Positions 23,540 through 28,894 of a stretch of 28,894 nucleotides of DNA are shown here, in pieces. This DNA comes from Bacteroidetes bacterium UBA2364 (lineage in GTDB: Bacteria > Bacteroidota > Rhodothermia > Rhodothermales > UBA2364). Within the stretch, counting starts at the first letter, position 1, and the number at the start of each line of letters is the position of its first letter. Location of the stretch: assembly GCA_002344075.1 (NCBI GenBank), contig DDTM01000087.1:1-28894 (forward strand). Reading direction: 5' to 3'. The position numbers and the translations under genes are program-made. Below the pieces are notes generated by a model. The model had not been told where the DNA came from and searched no databases. It was given only the letters and a program-made list of their open reading frames with translations.

Positions 23540-24745
23540 ATGAATCAAGCTCCTTCACAGGAAAACCGTTTTTGGCAGACTTTAGCCGTGCTGTATTTAT
23601 GGCGATGGTTTATTACAGGAATCACGGTTTTAGTTGCTATCATATCGGTTGTTATCGCGTTATTCCTGCCAAATGTCTTTACTTCTTCCACTTCTTTATT
23701 ACTACCCCCAGCATCCGGTGCTGGAGGGTTGGCCCAAGCCCTTACCGGACGAGGCCTGGGTTCGGTGGCATCTTCCTTATTAGGCGGTGCTGGAGGAGAT
23801 TATACGCGGTATATGGGCATTCTGGGCAGCCGTCGGGTCTTAGAAGCAGTGGTTCAAAAGTATGGACTTATTAAGAGTTATGAAATAGATTATCCAGAGC
23901 CGGGCCGCAACTTAGAGGAAGCCATTAAGACATTCCAAGACAACCTGAAAATTGAAGTGGATGAGAAGTTAGAATATTTAGTGGTATCGGTGACTGACAA
24001 AGACCCCAAGAAAGCGGCAGATATAGCCAACTTTATGGTGGCGGAACTCAACCGGATTAGTTCGGAAATGTTTTCGGCGAATGCCCGAAACTACCGAACC
24101 TACATGGAAAGGCGGTACAATAAAGCGACAGCGGCCCTTGATTCTCTCCAAAACGAAATGGAAGCCTTTCAATCGCGCAACGGAGTGATTGAATTGCCCA
24201 GCCAAATCGAGGCTTTTTATACCAATGTGGCTCAATATCGAATGGAAGTAGCCAAGGCAGAAATTGCTGCCGAAGCTCTGGCCAGTCAATTGGGGCCAGA
24301 TAATGCGCAAGTCTTGGCCAGTCAACAAGTATATGAGCGTTCTAAGCAGCAATTAGAGGACTTTATGAATGGTAACGACCGGATGATGCAGGTTTCATTT
24401 GATCAATTGCCCGGTGTAGGGCGCGAATATGCAAAATTATATCAAGGTATTTTGGCACAAGGGAAAATTCTGGAGGCCCTCACGCCACTGTATGAGCAGG
24501 CCAATTTCGATGAGAAGCGCACTACCATTGCGGTTCAAGTCTTAGATAAAGCGGTTCCTTCGGCCAAAAAATCATGGCCACCACGTGCCATTATCGTGAT
24601 CGCCTCCGCTTTTTCTGCTTTAATGCTATGTGTGTTTTTTGCACTTGCATGGGATTATTTATCCCGCCAAAAAAACACGATTTCCACTAAGTTGGCAGAG
24701 GCTGTTCAGCAAGTCCGCTCAGAATCTACACATCAAAAGGGCTAA
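23540..24745 (+). CDS. Wzz-type polysaccharide co-polymerase (chain-length determinant)
   Basis: A 401-residue inner-membrane protein of the polysaccharide co-polymerase family, which sets polymer length and links polymerase to exporter. It has a membrane helix at about 24-44 and a second at about 350-372, with a large periplasmic domain between. That domain starts with the usual beta strand (FTSSTSLLLPPAS), contains a Gly-rich segment (61-87), and has long coiled-coil-like helices at about 170-300. It lacks the C-terminal tyrosine-kinase domain seen in Wzc. It begins 6 bases after the exporter stop, and the next gene starts 4 bases after its own, so it is in the operon. Confidence 0.9.
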   Translation: MNQAPSQENRFWQTLAVLYLWRWFITGITVLVAIISVVIALFLPNVFTSSTSLLLPPASGAGGLAQALTGRGLGSVASSLLGGAGGDYTRYMGILGSRRVLEAVVQKYGLIKSYEIDYPEPGRNLEEAIKTFQDNLKIEVDEKLEYLVVSVTDKDPKKAADIANFMVAELNRISSEMFSANARNYRTYMERRYNKATAALDSLQNEMEAFQSRNGVIELPSQIEAFYTNVAQYRMEVAKAEIAAEALASQLGPDNAQVLASQQVYERSKQQLEDFMNGNDRMMQVSFDQLPGVGREYAKLYQGILAQGKILEALTPLYEQANFDEKRTTIAVQVLDKAVPSAKKSWPPRAIIVIASAFSALMLCVFFALAWDYLSRQKNTISTKLAEAVQQVRSESTHQKG

Positions 24746-24749
24746 TCAA

Positions 24750-26162
24750 ATGATCCGCTCCGAGACCTTTTCCTCATGGATTGATTGGAGCCGGAAGTTT
24801 TTAGCGGTTGGGTTTGGTCTTAGTTTGATTCTCGTTTTATTATTAGCGTGGAAAGCACCCTCTATTTTATTCTTTTTACCAATTTTATTGATCGGATCGA
24901 CAGTAGCTTGGCAGCTTTTTAAGTACCCAACCCTTAATTTAATTGTTTTACTTTCTGGTTTTTCCATTGTTAGCAATACACAAGAGGGCTTACAAGCTAC
25001 AGAAGCCATGTATGGCATATATTACTTCTTGTCTATGGCTTATTGGGTGTTAACTCATTGGTTAAATAGGGGAAAAATAATTGAAACGCCTTTTGATTCT
25101 GTATTTCTTTTTTTTCTATTATGGATTATTGCTTCAGTTTTCCAAACATTGCTTTTTGGTGGCGAACTTAAAGGTTATTTTAGCGAGATGATCGCGTTGG
25201 CATTTTTGTTTTTATATTTTCCAGTTAAAGAATTGTGTTCAAAACATGAAAAAGGTTCTCAAATATTAATAGGTATCTTGATGTTTCAAGGATTTTTTGC
25301 AGCCATTAGAAATTTAATGAATTATCGAGAAATCATTGTTAATGCACAATTTGCATGGCAATTGGAGAAGGGACGGGTTATTACAAATGAGCAATTATTA
25401 CTTATTCCGGCTCTGATTTGCTTGACTTTATTTTTATTTGAGGTCCGCTGGAAATTTAAAATGGGGTACTTAAGTGGATTTTTATTGTTTTTAGGAAGTT
25501 TAATATTAACCCAGAGTAGGGCTTACTGGGTGGATTTTGCATTTGGTTCCTTTGTTTTATTTTTCCTTCTAAACTGGAAACAAAAAGCACAACTAATTGG
25601 GACTTCTTCGTTAGCCCTTACATTTTTTATTGTTCTGGGAATTGTCTTCTTTGGAAACCTATTCTATACCGTATTAGAAGGTTTAGTGGATCGGCTATTG
25701 AGCTTGGGAAGTGCAACAACCTCCGATATTTCACTTATTAACCGATTTATGGAAACGAATGCAGTATGGGAAAAGATTATACAGAATCCAATTATTGGCT
25801 ATGGAACAGGTGTTTCTTATGCTGTTTATGATATTACTTTTGGTTTTACGCAGGTAGATACTTTTGTTCATAATGGATTTTATGGTATATGGTATAAATT
25901 TGGACTTATTGGGTTGGGATTGTTGATTTATATTTGGGGTAAATCTATTAGGAGTCTTTTTTCTGCATGGTTGAAAATACCCCTTCACAAACGGGCTACG
26001 ATTGAAAATTTATCTGTTTTGATGGTTGCCATTGCATTAACTTCTCTTCTTCCTTCTGCAACTACCTCAAATCCATTCTTTTTAAAAGATGCGATCATGA
26101 CCTTTGCTGTTTTATTTGGCGCAGCGGCTGGGCTAAAGCAAAAAATGAATGGTGATGAATGA
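24750..26162 (+). CDS. O-antigen ligase/polymerase family protein (Wzy-like)
   Basis: A 470-residue multi-spanning membrane protein. I start it at the ATG at 24750, 4 bases after the wzz stop; the frame is open further upstream, inside wzz, but from a GTG. About ten hydrophobic helices are visible, and the region around RAYWVDFAFG and the periplasmic loop near GYGTGVSYAVYD with FVHNGFYGIWYKFG (about 345-390) fit the Wzy_C/O-antigen ligase domain, with the conserved loop His in VHNG. It polymerises or transfers lipid-linked glycans in the periplasmic face of the inner membrane. Composition is odd: a sample line near 25081-25140 has about 27% G+C, against about 55% in a sample of the next gene, so it may be of foreign origin. 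It overlaps the next gene by 14 bases. Confidence 0.88.
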   Translation: MIRSETFSSWIDWSRKFLAVGFGLSLILVLLLAWKAPSILFFLPILLIGSTVAWQLFKYPTLNLIVLLSGFSIVSNTQEGLQATEAMYGIYYFLSMAYWVLTHWLNRGKIIETPFDSVFLFFLLWIIASVFQTLLFGGELKGYFSEMIALAFLFLYFPVKELCSKHEKGSQILIGILMFQGFFAAIRNLMNYREIIVNAQFAWQLEKGRVITNEQLLLIPALICLTLFLFEVRWKFKMGYLSGFLLFLGSLILTQSRAYWVDFAFGSFVLFFLLNWKQKAQLIGTSSLALTFFIVLGIVFFGNLFYTVLEGLVDRLLSLGSATTSDISLINRFMETNAVWEKIIQNPIIGYGTGVSYAVYDITFGFTQVDTFVHNGFYGIWYKFGLIGLGLLIYIWGKSIRSLFSAWLKIPLHKRATIENLSVLMVAIALTSLLPSATTSNPFFLKDAIMTFAVLFGAAAGLKQKMNGDE

Positions 26163-27438
26163 CGAAATAAAACGTGCTGGCTTTTTCCAAAACCTGACAG
26201 CCTTAACACTGGGTAATGTACTGGTGCGGCCCATCTGGGTGTTTTTTAGCATTTATATGTCCGCAGAGTATTTGGGGAAAGAAGGGTTTGGAGTGTTTAA
26301 TTTTGCTATTTCATTGATGACGGTTGTGGCGGAGCTGGCAGACTTGGGGATTACACATTATGCCAATCGTGAGTTGGTGCGCCGCCCTGATTTTGGCTCC
26401 GTTTTATTAACCAATGTCTTGGTGGTGAAAGGGGGAGCGACCTTGTTGATTGTTTTGGCGGCATGGACAGGCGCTTGGCTTGGGCATCAAAGCGCTACCT
26501 TGCAATGGGCTTTGGTTTGGGCAGGGCTTTATACGGCTGTGTTTCGCCACTTGGAGTTTTTGCGGGCATTCTTTCGGGCAAATCAGGTCTTAAAGTACGA
26601 ATCTATTTCAATGATCGTCGAAAAAAGCTTGGTGGTCTTGGGCGGCGTGGGGTTTCTTTTGGTCTTCTTTTCGCCCGAAGCGGCTTTATTCGGCATGTCT
26701 TTGGGGATGGTGACCACCTTTCTTTTGGTCTTATACGGCCTTCATCGTTACATGGCAGCGGTCAATATGAGGCTTTTAAACCTTTCGTTAGCCCAAACCA
26801 TGTATCGAAGCGCACTTCCGATGGGGCTTATGGGGCTTTTTATTATGGCCTATCGTTATATGGGCGTTTTGGTGCTATATGCGCTATATGGAGAGGCAAC
26901 GGTGGGCGTTTACAGCCTGCCCTTACGCATCATCGAAACCTTACAACTCATTCCAACCATTCTGGGGGCAACCATTTTTGCTTATTTTACCCAAAGCCTA
27001 CACGAAAACCGCCTTGTTGATTTTAAGCGGATGCTCCAAAAATCTTTGTTGAGCATGTTAGGAGTCGGCTTTGCGGCAGTTGTGGCGGTTTGGTTGGGCG
27101 GCTATCAGTTTATTAAGCTATTTAAACCTGAATTTGCGGCAGCGGAAGGACTGATTAAGCTCTTGATTTGGTCGTTTCCTGTCACCTGTCTGAACTCTAT
27201 TCTGGTTTTGGCCCTTATGGCTTTAGACGAACAACGGTTTATGGCCAAAGCCGTCGGCGGTGCGATGTTGGCTGCTTTAGGGCTTAATTTTTGGTTGGTT
27301 TCCCAATTTGAAGTCTATGGGGCGATTGCAGCTTTTCTTGCTATGGATGCTTTGTTGTGCATGGCATTGTTAAGCCAAGCCCTTCATAAAATCCAAGTTT
27401 TGGCGAAAGAAAAGCGAGTGGCGCGGCAGCTTGATTAA
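26149..27438 (+). CDS. polysaccharide flippase, Wzx-like (MOP superfamily)
   Basis: A 429-residue integral membrane protein with about twelve hydrophobic segments. It begins FFQNLTALTLGNVLVRPIWVFFSIYMSAEYLG, followed by GVFNFAISLMTVVAELADLGI, typical of the polysaccharide biosynthesis/transport (Wzx, PST) family, which flips lipid-linked glycans across the inner membrane. It overlaps the end of the upstream wzy-like gene by 14 bases; a second in-frame ATG six bases on (26155) would reduce this to 8, and both suggest translational coupling. The gene ends 3 bases before the convergent glycosyltransferase stop codon. Family call is good; the glycan is unknown. Confidence 0.9.
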   Translation: MVMNDEIKRAGFFQNLTALTLGNVLVRPIWVFFSIYMSAEYLGKEGFGVFNFAISLMTVVAELADLGITHYANRELVRRPDFGSVLLTNVLVVKGGATLLIVLAAWTGAWLGHQSATLQWALVWAGLYTAVFRHLEFLRAFFRANQVLKYESISMIVEKSLVVLGGVGFLLVFFSPEAALFGMSLGMVTTFLLVLYGLHRYMAAVNMRLLNLSLAQTMYRSALPMGLMGLFIMAYRYMGVLVLYALYGEATVGVYSLPLRIIETLQLIPTILGATIFAYFTQSLHENRLVDFKRMLQKSLLSMLGVGFAAVVAVWLGGYQFIKLFKPEFAAAEGLIKLLIWSFPVTCLNSILVLALMALDEQRFMAKAVGGAMLAALGLNFWLVSQFEVYGAIAAFLAMDALLCMALLSQALHKIQVLAKEKRVARQLD

Positions 27439-27441
27439 CTT

Positions 27442-28581
27442 TTAACGGTCTAAGAGTAGGTCATAAACTGTCCGGGTTTGCGCTAACATGTCGTCTAAAC
27501 TGGTTTTCACAACATTGGGCACTCGTAAAGGAGCCTGAAGCGCTTGTGCCAAAGCATTTGCCAAAGCCATAGGATCATGCGGGGGGATCACCGTATGGTT
27601 TGCATTCAAGGCTGCCGCTTCTGCGCTGCCTCCTACATCCGAAACCAAAACTGGAATTTGGGCCGCATTTGCTTCCAAAATTGAATAAGGATAACATTCG
27701 TAACGAGAAGGCAATACAAATAGATCCGCTGCAATTAAATACTCCCGCACTTGGGGCTTGTCTTGAAAACCGAGCCAGATCAAAGCGTCTTCGACTTCTA
27801 AAGTTTTTGCTAAAGCATGGAGCTGCGCCCGCGCTTCGCCATCTCCTAGCAAGATAATTTTAAACGGAGGCAAACCCTTTGATGGAAGCAAAGCGATGGC
27901 TTGGATTAAATAGTCAAACCCTTTTTGCACGGTGAGCCGGCCTAGCCCCAAGACAAGGCGTGTTTCGGGTAAAACTTGAAGCTGCGTACGAACCGCTGTA
28001 CGGAACTGTTGTTTTTCAGCCAAAAGTGGTAAAAAAGGGGCACTATCAATGCCATTCCGTATTACAAAGTCGTTTGGTTTTTGTGTTCTGAGTAGCCCAA
28101 GCCGTGCATAAAAATCTTTTACATTTTTAGATACGAAAATCAAAGCATCGGTGAAGTGACGATTATATAATTTTTCTATTTTTGTATAAACCCGGGCTTT
28201 AAAAGGCGAATGCGGCATCAAAAGCGGCGACATGTGGAAGGTATAAACACTTTTAATCCCTAAAATATTCGTAATGGGGCCGCCCAAAAGACGGCTTCGT
28301 GGGTCTTGAAAGTGGACAAGATCGGGTTTGAGCCTCCGAAAAAGTTTTAATAGCCGAAGCCCAAAAAGAAAATTATACTTAGAGGGGCGTTCAATGGGAA
28401 GCAGTTCCGTTTTGGGCAGTCTTGCTGCTGCTTGTATTAAAAAAGGCGGGGTAAACCAACCTAAAATCTTAACTTCAAAACGGGTCTGCAAGCCTTCAGC
28501 AAGTTGTAAAATATTTTCTTCCATACCGCCAATGCCCAGTGGCGTAAGCGAGAAAATAATGATACGTTTTTTTATAAACAT
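27442..28581 (-). CDS. GT4-family glycosyltransferase
   Basis: A 379-residue cytoplasmic or membrane-associated GT-B glycosyltransferase that moves a sugar from a nucleotide-sugar to an acceptor, here probably the glycan of the neighbouring export locus. The N-terminal domain starts with a Gly-rich loop (TPLGIGGMEENI, 13-24). The C-terminal domain has GLGRLTVQKGFDYLI (212-226, with R215 and K220), LLGDGEAR (244-251) and the retaining-GT4 E-x7-E motif from E295 to E303 in ECYPYSILE. A GGAG lies 4 bases before the ATG. It is convergent with the wzx-like gene, so it is transcribed separately. Donor and acceptor sugars are unknown. Confidence 0.93.
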   Translation of the reverse strand: MFIKKRIIIFSLTPLGIGGMEENILQLAEGLQTRFEVKILGWFTPPFLIQAAARLPKTELLPIERPSKYNFLFGLRLLKLFRRLKPDLVHFQDPRSRLLGGPITNILGIKSVYTFHMSPLLMPHSPFKARVYTKIEKLYNRHFTDALIFVSKNVKDFYARLGLLRTQKPNDFVIRNGIDSAPFLPLLAEKQQFRTAVRTQLQVLPETRLVLGLGRLTVQKGFDYLIQAIALLPSKGLPPFKIILLGDGEARAQLHALAKTLEVEDALIWLGFQDKPQVREYLIAADLFVLPSRYECYPYSILEANAAQIPVLVSDVGGSAEAAALNANHTVIPPHDPMALANALAQALQAPLRVPNVVKTSLDDMLAQTRTVYDLLLDR

Positions 28582-28894
28582 TTTGCTCCAATAAGTAGAA
28601 AAACACAGGGTGCTTGCTATGGCCTGTATCTTGCGCCTTTTTATGTTGAATCCTCTTAAATAAAAGTTTATTTTGATAAAATGATTGTTTTTGTTTGCAT
28701 ATTACCTTCTACAACCAACTGGCAATAATAAACACCAGATGGTAAATTGTGTCCATCCCAATTTATAGCCTAAGTTCTTACGTTTTTTTGAAGTTTTAAG
28801 GACACATTTTAAAAATACGCTACAGATAACAACGGGTGCATTTCAAAAGTTCCCTGCGCGTTAAAAAAGTCGCCGTCAGAAGTGGTTTATGCTT
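28582..28894. other. 313-base end region, AT-rich, with sorting-tail remnant
   Basis: No intact gene lies here. A GGAG at the start serves the glycosyltransferase (minus). The middle holds the remnant described separately (28668-28769, minus). Upstream of that on the minus strand, the same frame has a stop at 28809-28811 and then about 25 open codons (28812-28887), interrupted again near the window edge; I cannot identify them. Confidence 0.5.
28668..28769 (-). pseudogene. remnant of a type IX secretion C-terminal sorting domain
   Basis: On the minus strand an open stretch of 33 codons ending in a TAA (28668-28670) encodes NWDGHNLPSGVYY, then QLVVEGNMQTKTIILSK. This is the pattern of the last 30 residues of type A type IX secretion tails: WDG-x-(N/D)-L-x-SG(V/I)Y, a short beta strand, then QT(K/R)K and a hydrophobic end. 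In-frame stops at 28770-28772 and 28809-28811 cut it off from any upstream gene, and no start codon or longer frame is visible, so it is the broken end of a once secreted protein. It implies that the lineage has or had type IX secretion. A gene crossing the window edge with a frameshift cannot be ruled out. Confidence 0.72.

Noticed and set aside
26463..27020. 185-codon open frame on the plus strand
   Set aside because: Lies inside the wzx-like gene in another frame and has no protein signature.

Overview
The window looks like chromosome from a Gram-negative bacterium of the Bacteroidota/Rhodothermota (FCB) kind. Three things point there. There is a C-terminal sorting tail typical of the type IX secretion system, although only as a remnant (28668-28769). 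At least one promoter matches the Bacteroidota pattern TTTG - about 20 bases - TAnnTTTG, upstream of 19646. Most start codons have A-rich leaders and no Shine-Dalgarno sequence. Gene content (hslUV, suf genes, lysA, ispE, an outer-membrane polysaccharide exporter) is ordinary chromosomal housekeeping plus one surface-polysaccharide locus. I see no tRNA, rRNA, CRISPR array, insertion sequence or phage gene.

Layout. 268-9846 is all minus strand: a small membrane protein, lysA, a threonine aldolase, an unrecognised membrane-anchored protein with a Cys cluster, then sufT, sufE and sufS (transcribed sufS-sufE-sufT-orphan), and a 953-residue exported beta-propeller protein. 10007-16610 is plus strand: a LOG-family nucleotide hydrolase, the penicillin-binding protein dacB, the hslV-hslU protease pair, and a tight three-gene cluster of a Tat-exported class V aminotransferase, a RidA-type lipoprotein and a VOC protein. 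A strong bidirectional terminator at 16647-16689 separates this from a large unrecognised secreted protein on the minus strand (16705-19245). Then come a six-helix membrane protein with a small winged-helix regulator (plus), ispE (minus), and a polysaccharide locus (21758-28581): Wza-like exporter, Wzz-like co-polymerase, Wzy-like ligase/polymerase, Wzx-like flippase (all plus) and a convergent GT4 glycosyltransferase. The window ends in an AT-rich stretch holding the type IX sorting-tail remnant.

How the genes work together. sufS, sufE and sufT supply and mature sulfur for Fe-S clusters; the scaffold genes sufBCD are not here. wza-wzz-wzy-wzx plus the glycosyltransferase form a nearly complete Wzy-dependent export set; wzy is much more AT-rich than its neighbours and may have been acquired separately. 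The most interesting candidate system is 14463-16610. It pairs a PLP enzyme with a Tat signal and a RidA homologue with a perfect lipobox and an apparently replaced key Glu, so both would act outside the cytoplasm. Other points to follow up are a 19-base sequence that occurs both over a promoter and inside the gene it drives, inverted repeats at the sufS promoter and at 9929-9956, and a terminator ending 6 bases before the threonine aldolase start codon.
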